DNA from: Acidobacteriota bacterium
GTDB taxonomy: Bacteria; Acidobacteriota; Terriglobia; Terriglobales; Acidobacteriaceae
DNA length: 11,270 nt
Assembly: GCA_021780415.1 (NCBI GenBank)
Contig: JAJXYW010000023.1
Coordinates: 1-11,270, forward strand
Direction of reading: 5' to 3'
Made by a program: the position numbers and the translations under genes. Below, piece after piece: positions 1 to 6,329 of the stretch; the stretch's first letter is position 1; the number at the start of each line of letters is the position of its first letter. The notes beneath the pieces are model-generated. The model did no database searches. It was not told the origin of the DNA and saw only the letters and a program-made list of their open reading frames with translations.

Positions 1-67
1 TGCCATGCCCCTTTGCATGCGCCTCGAATATCTTCCGACGCAGATCATCCTCGTAGGCTCTCGCCAT
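1..67 (-). CDS. IS630-type transposase, N-terminal fragment (runs off the left edge)
   Basis: An open frame starts with ATG at 65-67 on the minus strand and runs off the window after 22 codons, reading MARAYEDDLRRKIFEAHAKG and then H-G. This matches the opening of the IS630-family transposase N-terminal helix-turn-helix domain, whose members typically begin M-(A/S)-(R/K)-x-Y-(S)-x-D-L-R-x-(K/R)-(V/I) followed by an EAHxxGxG-like segment. Such proteins bind the IS ends and catalyse cut-and-paste transposition into TA dinucleotides. No clear Shine-Dalgarno sequence precedes the ATG. The gene points the same way as the nuo operon and begins 56 bp past the nuoN stop. The family call rests on a short segment only, so whether the element is complete, or is instead an unrelated short HTH protein, cannot be decided here. 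Confidence 0.6.
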   Translation of the reverse strand, partial: MARAYEDDLRRKIFEAHAKGHG

Positions 68-123
68 CTTGTTTTCGTCGCAGAGTCTCGCCTCTTCTAC
101 CTTACACCATCACTACTCTTGCT
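68..123. other. Spacer between nuoN and the transposase start
   Basis: These 56 bp separate the nuoN stop from the transposase-like ATG. I see no GC-rich hairpin followed by a T run on the minus strand, so there is no recognisable intrinsic terminator for the nuo operon here. If the neighbouring gene belongs to an IS630 element, its terminal inverted repeat should lie in this stretch. TA dinucleotides that could mark an insertion site occur at 98-99, 103-104, 114-115 and, inside the nuoN stop codon, 125-126. The boundary cannot be fixed without the other IS end. Confidence 0.4.
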
Positions 124-1629
124 CTAGCGCGTTGCAATGGTGGCCGTCGGCGCGGGGGTGGTCTGTGCGATGGCGGTGGGGGTGGCGCGCTGGGTCAGAT
201 GCAGGATGCGGTTGGGGAGGATGCCGAGGCAGAGCGTGGCAGCGGCTGTGGCGGTGAGGGCGAGTGCTGCCGGGAAGGTGATCCGGCCGGTGCTGGGGGT
301 GTCGGCGATGGTGTCCGTGACGGGGCGGCTGTAGAGCGCGGTCAGCAGACGGAGGTAGTAGAAGCAGGCGATGCCGGAGTTGGCAAGACCGACGATCGCG
401 AGCCAGGTGTAGCCCGAGTGGACAGCGGCGGAGAAGACGTAGAACTTGCCGAAGAAACCGCCGGTGAAGGGGATTCCGATGAGTGAGAGGAGAAAGAAGC
501 CGAGCAGCGCGGAGAGACCGGGGCGCTTGAGGGCGAGACCGGTGAAGTCGTCAATAGTGCGGAGCTTTTCGTCAAAGCCGGAGAGTTGGGTGAGGACGGC
601 GAAGGCACCAACGTTCATGGCGGCGTAGGCTGCGGTATAGAAGCAGATGGTGGAGACGGCCTCTTGCTGGGTGGCCGTGAAGGCGACGAGGATGTAACCG
701 GCGTGGGCGATGGAAGAGTAAGCGAGCAGACGCTTGACGTCGCGCTGTAGCAGGGCGCCGAGGTTGCCGATGGTCATGGAGGCGACGGCGAGAATCGCGA
801 TGAGGAGAAGCCAGTGGTTGCGATAGATGGGCGTGGCGTTGAAGAGGAAACGCAGGAGGACGGCGAAGGCGGCGGCCTTGGGGGCGGTGGACATCAGACC
901 GACGACAGGGGCGGGGGCGCCTTGATAGACGTCGGGGGTCCAGACGTGGAAGGGCGCGGCGGAGACCTTGAAGCCGAGGCCGATGAGAACCATGGCTACG
1001 GCCAGCCAGCCGAGGAGCGGGGTTTTGGTGATGGCCAGGCCCGCAGCGATGGCGGCGATCGAGGTGGAGCCGGTGGCTCCGAAGCAGAGGGCGATGCCGT
1101 AGAGGAAGAAGGCGGTGGCGAAGCTGCCAAGGAGGAAGTACTTGATGGCGGCTTCGGAGGCCGTGGCGCGGCCTTTGCGGAAGCCAGCGAGGATGTAGGT
1201 GGAGATGGAGGAGATCTCCAGGCCGATGAAGACCATGAGGAGTTCGACGGAGCTGGTCATGAACATCATGCCGGTGGCGCCGAAGAGGACCAGGGCGAAG
1301 TACTCGCCTGCGTGGGTGATGGGGGACTCGAAGTAATCCAACGAGGCGAGCACGGTGACGAGGACGGTGCTGGCAATGAGGAGGTGGAAGAAGATGGAGA
1401 AGGCGTCGATCTGGATGGTGGAGTAGAAGGCTGTGACGGGGCCGGATGCGTCGACGATGCGGAGTTGGTAGAAGGCGGCGAGGCCGGAGGCGAGGGCGCC
1501 GAGGATGGCGAGCCAGCCGAGGGGCTTGCGGGTGCGGCCGGGAGCGATGAGCGGCTCGGCGAACATGATGAGAACGCCGGTGAGGGCGAGGATCAGTTCG
1601 GGAAGCAGGGCGAGGAGGTTAGTGGACAT
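124..1629 (-). CDS. nuoN: NADH-quinone oxidoreductase subunit N, antiporter-like proton pump
   Basis: NuoN is the antiporter-like subunit of the complex I membrane arm next to NuoK and pumps one proton per cycle. The 501-residue product is hydrophobic throughout, with the usual many-helix layout. Visible family landmarks are the TM5 glutamate in GLEISS (E138), the TM7 lysine in [12 protein letters not shown] followed by TPDVYQGAP (K221), the TM8 lysine in STAPKAAAF (K251) and the TM12 lysine in GGFFGKF (K395). These are the proton-channel residues known from E. coli NuoN. The ATG overlaps the nuoM stop by one base (TAATG) and has a strong AGGAGG seven bases upstream, so translation is coupled and the start is secure. 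The last 20 or so residues after the final helix are a Thr/Ala/Pro-rich tail with no conserved features. It is the last nuo gene of the operon. Confidence 0.97.
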   Translation of the reverse strand: MSTNLLALLPELILALTGVLIMFAEPLIAPGRTRKPLGWLAILGALASGLAAFYQLRIVDASGPVTAFYSTIQIDAFSIFFHLLIASTVLVTVLASLDYFESPITHAGEYFALVLFGATGMMFMTSSVELLMVFIGLEISSISTYILAGFRKGRATASEAAIKYFLLGSFATAFFLYGIALCFGATGSTSIAAIAAGLAITKTPLLGWLAVAMVLIGLGFKVSAAPFHVWTPDVYQGAPAPVVGLMSTAPKAAAFAVLLRFLFNATPIYRNHWLLLIAILAVASMTIGNLGALLQRDVKRLLAYSSIAHAGYILVAFTATQQEAVSTICFYTAAYAAMNVGAFAVLTQLSGFDEKLRTIDDFTGLALKRPGLSALLGFFLLSLIGIPFTGGFFGKFYVFSAAVHSGYTWLAIVGLANSGIACFYYLRLLTALYSRPVTDTIADTPSTGRITFPAALALTATAAATLCLGILPNRILHLTQRATPTAIAQTTPAPTATIATR

Positions 1630-3257
1630 TAGCGGACCTCCTGTGGAGTTGTTGCCAGGGGAACTGCGGGTCGCTCCGCCGCAGCCGCAAAGAGCGCGGC
1701 ATTCGGTCGAGATGACAGGGTCTGGGTGGTGCTGGAAGACATAGTTGCCGAGGTGTTGGCTGTGGGTGCGCTATAGGTGTCGATGGCGCGCATCCAGAGG
1801 GGGGAGGCGACGCCCATGATGAGGAAGAGGGCGGCGAAGGGCCAGAGTTCCAGATGCTCGCGGGCGGTGAGATCCCAGCCGGGGACTTCGGTGGAGCGAG
1901 CGCCGAGTGAGCCGTAGAAGACGCGTTGGATCATCCAGAGCATGTAGCCTGCTCCGAAGATGACGCCGGTGGCGGCGAGGGCTGTCCAGAGGATGTGGTG
2001 CGCGGCGATGGGCTGCATGGAGCCTGAGAGGATGAGGAACTCGCCGACGAAGCCGTTGAGCATGGGCAAACCGACGGCGGCGAGGGAGGTGAGGACAAAC
2101 ATCGTGGCCATCCATGGGTGGCGTGTGGCGAGGCCGCCGTAGTCGCGCATGTCGTAGGTGCCGTAGCGCTCGTAGAGGAGGCCGAGGAGGATGAAGAAGG
2201 CCGCGCCGATGAGGCTCTCGTTGAGGATCTGGAAGACGCCGCCGTCGAGGCCGAGCACCGTGAAGGTGAAGATGCCGAGGATGACAAAGGAGACGTGCGA
2301 GAGAGTGGAGAAGGCGGCCAGTTTTTTGAGGTCGGTCTTGATGAGCGCGATCAGTGAGCCATAGACGATGCCGAGGGCGCCGAGGGCGATCAGAACGGGA
2401 GCCACATGGCGGGACTGGTCCGGGAAGATGCCGAAGCTGAAGCGCAGAATGGAGTAGAGGCCGAGTTTGCCGGCGAGGACCATGACGGCTGCGGTGGGGG
2501 CTTCGGTGATGGCGTCTTGTAGCCAGCCGTGCAGCGGGAAGACCGGGACCTTGACGGCGAAGGCTACCAGGAAGGCGATGGAGCAAAGCAGGAGCGCGGT
2601 GGGCGTCGCAGCCAGGTGGTGCGCGGCAGCCAGGGTTTGCAGGGTTGGGAGGTCGAAGGTGCCGGTGAGATTGTAGAGCCAGAGGATTGCGACGAGCAGA
2701 ATGGCCGAGGGGATGAAGGCGTAGAGGAAGAATTTGATGGCTGCGCGGCGTCGGTTTTCCGTGCGGCCGAAGGTGGCGATGAGCAGTGTCATCGGAACGA
2801 GGGAGAGTTCCCAGAAGCCGTAGTAGAGGAAGAGGTCGAGAGCGACGAAGATGCCCAGCATCGCAACCTGCTGGAGCAGGAAGAGGGTGTAAAAGAGGCG
2901 GGTGCGGGTCTGGATGGTCTTCCAGGAGGCGAGGACGCCGAGGGGCGCGAGAAAGCCGGCGAGGACGATGAGCCACATGCTAAGGCCGTCGACGCCGAGA
3001 TGGTAGCGGATGGCGGGGGCGGAGATCCAGGGGAGGTTTTGCTCGAACTGGAAGGTGCGCGGCGCGGTGTGATAGTTGAAGTGCGCGGGGAGATGCAGCG
3101 TGAGGAGCAGGGTGAAGAGCGTGACGATGAGCGCTCCGACGGCGTGGCGTTTGCTGCCTTCGGGACTGGCTTCAGACTCGGGGATGAGAGCGAGCAGAAT
3201 CGCGCCCGCAAGGGGGGTGGCGATGATGAGCGTCAGGATGATGGGGTCGAAGTTCAT
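1629..3257 (-). CDS. nuoM: NADH-quinone oxidoreductase subunit M, antiporter-like proton pump
   Basis: NuoM is the middle antiporter-like pump of the complex I membrane arm, between NuoN and NuoL. Landmarks are the TM5 glutamate in [11 protein letters not shown] (E150), the TM7 lysine in [17 protein letters not shown] (K236) followed by TEAPT, the TM8 lysine in [13 protein letters not shown] (K264), His321 in STLSHVSF, and the TM12 glutamate in [10 protein letters not shown] (E406). Glutamate at this last position is typical of NuoM, where NuoL and NuoN have lysine. Two oddities stand out. The usual N-H-G motif of the TM11 region reads N-E-S (residues 346-348), so the expected histidine is Glu347. 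The protein is also 542 residues, longer than E. coli NuoM (about 509), because of a low-complexity tail from about residue 497. Part of that tail is encoded by repeat-like DNA. The start follows GGAA five bases upstream, and an 88 bp spacer separates it from nuoL. Confidence 0.97.
   Translation of the reverse strand: MNFDPIILTLIIATPLAGAILLALIPESEASPEGSKRHAVGALIVTLFTLLLTLHLPAHFNYHTAPRTFQFEQNLPWISAPAIRYHLGVDGLSMWLIVLAGFLAPLGVLASWKTIQTRTRLFYTLFLLQQVAMLGIFVALDLFLYYGFWELSLVPMTLLIATFGRTENRRRAAIKFFLYAFIPSAILLVAILWLYNLTGTFDLPTLQTLAAAHHLAATPTALLLCSIAFLVAFAVKVPVFPLHGWLQDAITEAPTAAVMVLAGKLGLYSILRFSFGIFPDQSRHVAPVLIALGALGIVYGSLIALIKTDLKKLAAFSTLSHVSFVILGIFTFTVLGLDGGVFQILNESLIGAAFFILLGLLYERYGTYDMRDYGGLATRHPWMATMFVLTSLAAVGLPMLNGFVGEFLILSGSMQPIAAHHILWTALAATGVIFGAGYMLWMIQRVFYGSLGARSTEVPGWDLTAREHLELWPFAALFLIMGVASPLWMRAIDTYSAPTANTSATMSSSTTQTLSSRPNAALFAAAAERPAVPLATTPQEVR
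1637..1642 (-). promoter_or_regulatory. Shine-Dalgarno site of nuoN (AGGAGG)
   Basis: A full AGGAGG lies seven bases before the nuoN ATG, inside the last codons of nuoM. It is the strongest ribosome binding site in the window and supports the TAATG-overlap start. Because it falls within the nuoM tail, it would constrain any loss of the nuoM 3' end. Confidence 0.85.
1668..1716 (-). repeat. Putative dispersed repeat read as the NuoM C-terminal tail
   Basis: On the minus strand this stretch opens with GTCATCTCGACCGAA (1702-1716), passes through a hairpin with GCCGC/GCGGC arms (1696-1700 and 1684-1688, seven-base loop) and closes with GGAGCGACCC (1668-1677). This layout resembles a dispersed intergenic repeat I recall from acidobacterial genomes: GTCATCTCGACCG, a variable GC-rich palindrome, then GGAG-GACCC. 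Here it is in frame within nuoM and encodes roughly residues 515-530, an Ala-rich segment. The match to a repeat family is from recall and needs a genome search. Confidence 0.45.
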
Positions 3258-3345
3258 TGGGGTTCCATGGTGGTTCTAGAAGCAGGTCCTTTGCTCGGCT
3301 CAGGATGACAATTCAAAAGCTCAGGATGACAACTCATAAACAAGG
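3258..3345. repeat. nuoL-nuoM spacer with two degenerate copies of the CTCAGGATGAC repeat
   Basis: This 88 bp spacer contains the 14-base sequence gctcaggatgacaa twice as direct repeats, at 3298-3311 and 3319-3332 (period 21). The first copy has its partner arm and can fold: TCCT at 3287-3290 pairs with AGGA at 3302-3305 around a GC/GC inner stem. The second copy is a half unit without the left arm. The same core occurs at 5387-5398 in the nuoK-nuoL spacer. The nuoM start has only a modest GGAA (3263-3266) as ribosome binding site. I see no promoter that I would defend. Confidence 0.75.
3287..3305. repeat. Hairpin unit, variant copy (TCCT...AGGA)
   Basis: This 19-base hairpin reads on the minus strand TCCT, GA, GC, loop CGA, GC, AA, AGGA. 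The four-base outer arms and the two-base GC inner stem are kept relative to the copy at 5375-5395. The loop and one mismatch base differ (CGA for GAA, AA for GA). Confidence 0.65.
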
Positions 3346-5283
3346 TTAGTGGGGCAATCCGTGGTGACCGAAGAGGACGATGGCGATGACGGCAGCGGCG
3401 CCGGCGGCCAGCCAGCCGGCGTAAGAGCGAATGTTTCCTGACTGGATGCGGCGGACGAGCCAGCCTCCGCCGCGCGTGGTTGCAGCGAGACCGGAACCTG
3501 TGCCCTGGACGATGCCTGCGTCGACCAGGCCACCGAGGATGAGGCGCGAGAAGGCAAGCAGCGGGGTGATGAGGAGGCGGCCGTAGATCTCGTCGACCCA
3601 GTATTTGTGGTCGAGAAGAGAGTAGACGGGCGCGAACTTTTTCGCGAGGCCAGCAGCGGTGCCGGGTCTGCGGTAGTAGAACAGCCAGGCGACGAAGATG
3701 CCAAGGGTGGCGGTGAGCAGGGAGACGGCAGCGAGGGTGAGTTCGAGGCCGTGCGATGCGGCTTCGACGGCCGGGACGGATGCGCTGGCGAAGACCGGGT
3801 CAAGGAAGGTCACAAAGTTGTTGTGGCCGCCGAGGGCTGCTGGGATGCCGACCCAGCCACCGATGATGGACAGGATGGCCAGGACCATGAGGGGGAGCGT
3901 CATGACGAGGGAGGACTCGTGAACGTGGGTCTCGTGTTCGTCGAAGCGGGGCTTACCGAAGAAGGTCTTGAACCAGAGGCGGAACATGTAAAAAGAGGTG
4001 AGGCCGGCAGTGACAAGGCCTACGAGCCAGAGAAGTTTGGCAAGCGGGTTGGGTGAGATGAAGGTCTGGTAAAGAATCTCGTCCTTGGAGAAGAAACCGG
4101 AAAATGGGATGATGCCGGAGATGGCGAAGACTGCGGCGGTCATGGTCCAGAAGGTGATGGGGATCTTCTTCCACAGGCCACCCATCTGCCGTATGTCCTG
4201 CTGGCCGGAGAGGGAGTGAATCACCGAACCGGCAGCAAGGAAGAGCAGGCCCTTGAAGAAGGCGTGGGTCATCAGGTGGAAGATGCCGGCGGAGTAGGCT
4301 CCGATGCCGCAGGCCATGAACATGTAGCCGAGTTGCGAGACGGTGGAGTAGGCCAGAACGCGCTTGATGTCGTGCTGGACGAGACCGATGGTGGCAGCGA
4401 AGAGAGCTGTCAGGGCACCAATGCAGGCGACGACGGTGAGGGCTGCCGGCGAGTGGTTGAAGAGAACGTGGCAGCGGGCAACCATGTAAATGCCCGCTGT
4501 GACCATCGTCGCCGCGTGGATGAGGGCGGAGACAGGGGTTGGGCCTTCCATCGCGTCGGGGAGCCAGATATAGAGCGGGATCTGTGCGGATTTGCCGGTG
4601 GCTCCGAGGACCAGGAGCAGGGCGACGGCGGTGAAGAAGCCGCCGGAGACTGGGTTTGCGGCGATCTGCGTGAAGATCGTGTCAAAGCTCAGGGTGCCGA
4701 AGTGGGCCACCAGAAGGAACATCGCGAGCAGAAAGCCGAAGTCGCCGATGCGGTTGACGATGAAGGCTTTTTTGCCGGCGTTGGCGGCGGAATCTTTGGT
4801 GAAGTAGAAGCCGATGAGCAGGTAAGAGGCGAGACCTACGCCCTCCCAGCCGACGAAGAGCAGGAGGAAGCTGCTGGCGAGGACCAGGACCAGCATGAAG
4901 AACATGAAGAGGTTGAGATAGGCAAAGAAGCGCCAGTAGCCTTCCTCATGCGCCATGTAACTGGTGGAGTATATGTGGATGAGGAATCCGACACCGGTGA
5001 CAACGCCGAGCATGACCAGGGTGAGGTGGTCGACGGCAAAGGCGAAGTCAACATGGAAGCCGGAGACGGCGATCCATGGGATGCTCGAGACCGAGAGCGA
5101 GAGTGGCGCGCCGGGGGACGTCATGCGGAGCCAGAGCTGCGCGACGATGGCAGCCGGAGCTGCGGTGAAGAGCAGTGCGATGGTTGCGACGAGCGCGCGC
5201 GGCAGCTTGCGGCCGATGGTTCCGTTGATCAGGAAGCCGGCGAAGGGAAGGATCGGGATGAGCCAGAGCAGTTGAGGATTCAT
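3346..5283 (-). CDS. nuoL: NADH-quinone oxidoreductase subunit L, distal antiporter-like proton pump
   Basis: NuoL is the distal proton pump of complex I and carries the long lateral helix that runs along the membrane arm. The 645-residue product fits the family (E. coli about 613). Visible landmarks are E147 in LFVGWEGVGLASYLLIGF, K231 in GATGKSAQIPL followed by LPDAMEGPTPVSALIH (H256), H336 and H340 in FHLMTHAFFKGLLFL, and K400 in FSGFFSKDEI. These correspond to the TM5 glutamate, TM7 lysine, TM7b/TM11 histidines and TM12 lysine of the proton path. Residues from about 550 to the end carry the lateral helix region (VYSLLDHKYWVDEIYG) and a final transmembrane segment. The ATG start gives the usual N-terminus with Leu-Trp-Leu-Ile-Pro, but I see no clear Shine-Dalgarno sequence before it. 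A 164 bp repeat-rich spacer separates it from nuoK, so it is not translationally coupled. Confidence 0.98.
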   Translation of the reverse strand: MNPQLLWLIPILPFAGFLINGTIGRKLPRALVATIALLFTAAPAAIVAQLWLRMTSPGAPLSLSVSSIPWIAVSGFHVDFAFAVDHLTLVMLGVVTGVGFLIHIYSTSYMAHEEGYWRFFAYLNLFMFFMLVLVLASSFLLLFVGWEGVGLASYLLIGFYFTKDSAANAGKKAFIVNRIGDFGFLLAMFLLVAHFGTLSFDTIFTQIAANPVSGGFFTAVALLLVLGATGKSAQIPLYIWLPDAMEGPTPVSALIHAATMVTAGIYMVARCHVLFNHSPAALTVVACIGALTALFAATIGLVQHDIKRVLAYSTVSQLGYMFMACGIGAYSAGIFHLMTHAFFKGLLFLAAGSVIHSLSGQQDIRQMGGLWKKIPITFWTMTAAVFAISGIIPFSGFFSKDEILYQTFISPNPLAKLLWLVGLVTAGLTSFYMFRLWFKTFFGKPRFDEHETHVHESSLVMTLPLMVLAILSIIGGWVGIPAALGGHNNFVTFLDPVFASASVPAVEAASHGLELTLAAVSLLTATLGIFVAWLFYYRRPGTAAGLAKKFAPVYSLLDHKYWVDEIYGRLLITPLLAFSRLILGGLVDAGIVQGTGSGLAATTRGGGWLVRRIQSGNIRSYAGWLAAGAAAVIAIVLFGHHGLPH

Positions 5284-5310
5284 ATGCGAGTTTCGTGGTG
5301 CGAGAAGCAG

Positions 5311-5325
5311 ATTCCCAGAGGGAAT
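5311..5325. repeat. Perfect hairpin ATTCCC-AGA-GGGAAT
   Basis: A 6 bp perfect stem with a three-base loop lies about 27 bp before the nuoL ATG. It is preceded by GCAG and followed by AACAGCAAGAAAGACAAAGG-like sequence, a combination I associate with a dispersed acidobacterial repeat. It has no T run on either side in transcription direction, so it is unlikely to be a terminator. Its closeness to nuoL could influence initiation, which is inference. Confidence 0.7.
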
Positions 5326-5374
5326 AACAGCAAGAAAGACAAAGGCAAAAGCAAGGACAAACGCAAATACGGCG

Positions 5375-5395
5375 ATCCTTCGCTTCGCTCAGGAT
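5375..5395. repeat. 21-base structured hairpin (ATCCT...AGGAT with GCGAAGC core)
   Basis: On the minus strand this unit has arms ATCCT and AGGAT, each followed inward by a GA step (tandem G-A mismatches facing each other), then a GC/GC pair closing a GAA loop. The centre is therefore GCGAAGC, known from biophysics as an unusually stable DNA mini-hairpin, and tandem G-A steps also form stable sheared pairs. With GTC before and C after, it is the dispersed motif GTCATCCTGAGCGAAGC. Degenerate copies occur at 3287-3311 and 3319-3332. Confidence 0.8.
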
Positions 5396-5411
5396 GACGA
5401 CGAAAAACTTG

Positions 5412-5444
5412 CAACGACAAAAGCAACGACAACGACAAAAGCAA
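5412..5444. repeat. Direct repeat of caacgacaaaagcaa
   Basis: An exact 15-base unit occurs at 5412-5426 and again at 5430-5444, separated by three bases that themselves continue the AAC/GAC pattern. It ends three bases before the nuoK stop codon. It looks like simple-sequence expansion rather than an operator, as no dyad symmetry is seen. Confidence 0.75.
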
Positions 5445-5447
5445 TGG

Positions 5448-5750
5448 CTAATTTTTCAATAGGTCGATCTGATCGACGTCGAGGGTTTGGCGCACACGGA
5501 AGAGCGCGATGATGATGGCGAGACCAACCGCGGCTTCCGCGGCCGCGACGACCATGACGAAGAAGACGAAGATCTGGCCGGAGACCTGATGCCACATGTG
5601 GGCAAAGGCAACGAAGGTCAGGTTGACGGCGTTGAGCATGAGCTCAATGGACATGAAGATGGTGATGACGTTGCGCTTGATGAGGAAGGCGGCAATGCCG
5701 ATGGAGAAGAGGATCGCGGCGAGGATGAGGTAGTAGGCGATGGGGACCAT
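5448..5750 (-). CDS. nuoK: NADH-quinone oxidoreductase subunit K
   Basis: NuoK is a small three-helix (Mrp/MnhC-like) subunit between NuoJ and NuoN that carries two intramembrane glutamates needed for proton translocation. The 100-residue product has exactly the usual length. Both glutamates are in place: E36 in [12 protein letters not shown] and E72 in [19 protein letters not shown]. Three transmembrane stretches fall at about residues 3-23, 29-50 and 58-83. The ATG overlaps the nuoJ stop by one base (TAATG) and is served by AAGGAG five bases upstream, so the start is secure and coupled to nuoJ. After nuoK the operon opens into the 164 bp repeat spacer before nuoL. Confidence 0.98.
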   Translation of the reverse strand: MVPIAYYLILAAILFSIGIAAFLIKRNVITIFMSIELMLNAVNLTFVAFAHMWHQVSGQIFVFFVMVVAAAEAAVGLAIIIALFRVRQTLDVDQIDLLKN

Positions 5751-6256
5751 TAGAGCTCCTTCCGCGCTAGGACGACGGCTCCGAGGATGGCGACCAGGAT
5801 GAGGATGGAGGTCACCTCGAAGGGTAGAAGCAGCGAAGTGAAGAGAGTGTGCGAGATCTCGGAGATGTTGGAGACGGTGCTGGAGAGATAACCGCCGAGC
5901 TGGGTGGAGCCGAGGTGGCTGCGCGAGGACAGGAAGACGAAGCTGAGCAGGCAGAAGATCGCGGCGGCACCGGGGATTCCGGCGATGTAGGCGATGCGCG
6001 AGCCGTGGGTGCGGTCTTCTTCGCCGGCGTTGAGCAGCATGACGACGAAGATGAAGAGAACCATGATGGCGCCGGCGTAGACGATGACCTGTGCGGCGGC
6101 GAGGAACTCCGCGCCAAGCGACCAGTAGAGGACGGCAAGGGACATCATGACGACGACGAGCGAGAGCGCCGAGTTGATGGGATGGCGTTGGAAGAGGAGA
6201 TTGAGGGCTCCTGCGACCGCCAGCAGACCGAAGATGATGAAGAGTGCAATTTCCAT
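5750..6256 (-). CDS. nuoJ: NADH-quinone oxidoreductase subunit J
   Basis: NuoJ is the membrane subunit whose third helix rotates during catalysis and links quinone reduction at NuoH to the pump modules. The 168-residue product has five transmembrane stretches. The diagnostic helix reads [20 protein letters not shown] (residues 53-72) with the conserved Tyr60 and the [10 protein letters not shown] segment that can switch between alpha and pi-bulge states. Glu50 just before it and the C-terminal [20 protein letters not shown] (residues 146-165) are also typical. No good Shine-Dalgarno is seen before the ATG: the nearest GGA is about 15 bases away. The start is chosen from the canonical N-terminal helix and length. 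In the usual operon order nuoI precedes nuoJ, but here nuoH does, after 73 bp. Confidence 0.97.
   Translation of the reverse strand: MEIALFIIFGLLAVAGALNLLFQRHPINSALSLVVVMMSLAVLYWSLGAEFLAAAQVIVYAGAIMVLFIFVVMLLNAGEEDRTHGSRIAYIAGIPGAAAIFCLLSFVFLSSRSHLGSTQLGGYLSSTVSNISEISHTLFTSLLLPFEVTSILILVAILGAVVLARKEL
5756..5761 (-). promoter_or_regulatory. Shine-Dalgarno site of nuoK (AAGGAG)
   Basis: AAGGAG lies five bases before the nuoK ATG, inside the 3' end of nuoJ. It confirms the overlapping TAATG start over any internal ATG. Confidence 0.85.
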
Positions 6257-6329
6257 CGTGGGCTATCGATTCCAGAGAGTGCGTGTAGCTGGTGTTGGTT
6301 CGTGGTGATTGTAACCGGATTGGCTGCGA
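6257..6329. other. nuoH-nuoJ junction without nuoI
   Basis: These 73 bp separate the nuoH stop from the nuoJ start. No open frame, no CxxCxxCxxxCP remnant in any frame, and no repeat or IS scar is seen. A nuoI gene would need roughly 450 bp or more, so it is not reduced here but absent. Confidence 0.85.

Larger units (their letters stand above)
5284..5447. repeat. nuoK-nuoL spacer, mosaic of small repeats
   Basis: This 164 bp spacer is the longest non-coding stretch in the window and is built of recognisable pieces. From left on the plus strand these are a perfect 6 bp hairpin (5311-5325), an A-rich tract of AAAGRCAAA/GCAAA-like words (about 5329-5370), a 21-base structured hairpin (5375-5395), and an AACGACA-rich tract with a 15-base exact direct repeat (5412-5444). 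No coding frame, tRNA or convincing promoter is seen. The composition differs sharply from the flanking GC-rich genes. It resembles mosaic intergenic repeats of acidobacterial genomes (recall). Confidence 0.8.

Noticed and set aside
1771..2976. Minus-strand frame of 401 codons within nuoM
   Set aside because: Arg/His/Pro/Leu-rich alternate frame of a real gene, with no domain. The NuoM frame carries all conserved residues.
5311..5325. Hairpin ATTCCC-AGA-GGGAAT as an intrinsic terminator after nuoK
   Set aside because: The stem is AT-containing and only 6 bp, and on the minus strand it is followed by CTGCTTCTCG and not by a T run. nuoL just downstream belongs to the same complex.
4216..5397. 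Plus-strand open frame of 393 codons opposite nuoL
   Set aside because: Acidic, repetitive Glu/Gly/Asp/Val composition typical of antisense reading of hydrophobic membrane genes, with no supporting start signal or homology that I recognise.
5284..5447. CRISPR-like array in the nuoK-nuoL spacer
   Set aside because: The repeats are short, irregular and low-complexity, and there are no spacers of constant length.
6257..6329. Hidden or frameshifted nuoI remnant
   Set aside because: Reading the 73 bp in all frames gives no CxxCxxC motif and no similarity to NuoI ends. Both flanking genes are intact.
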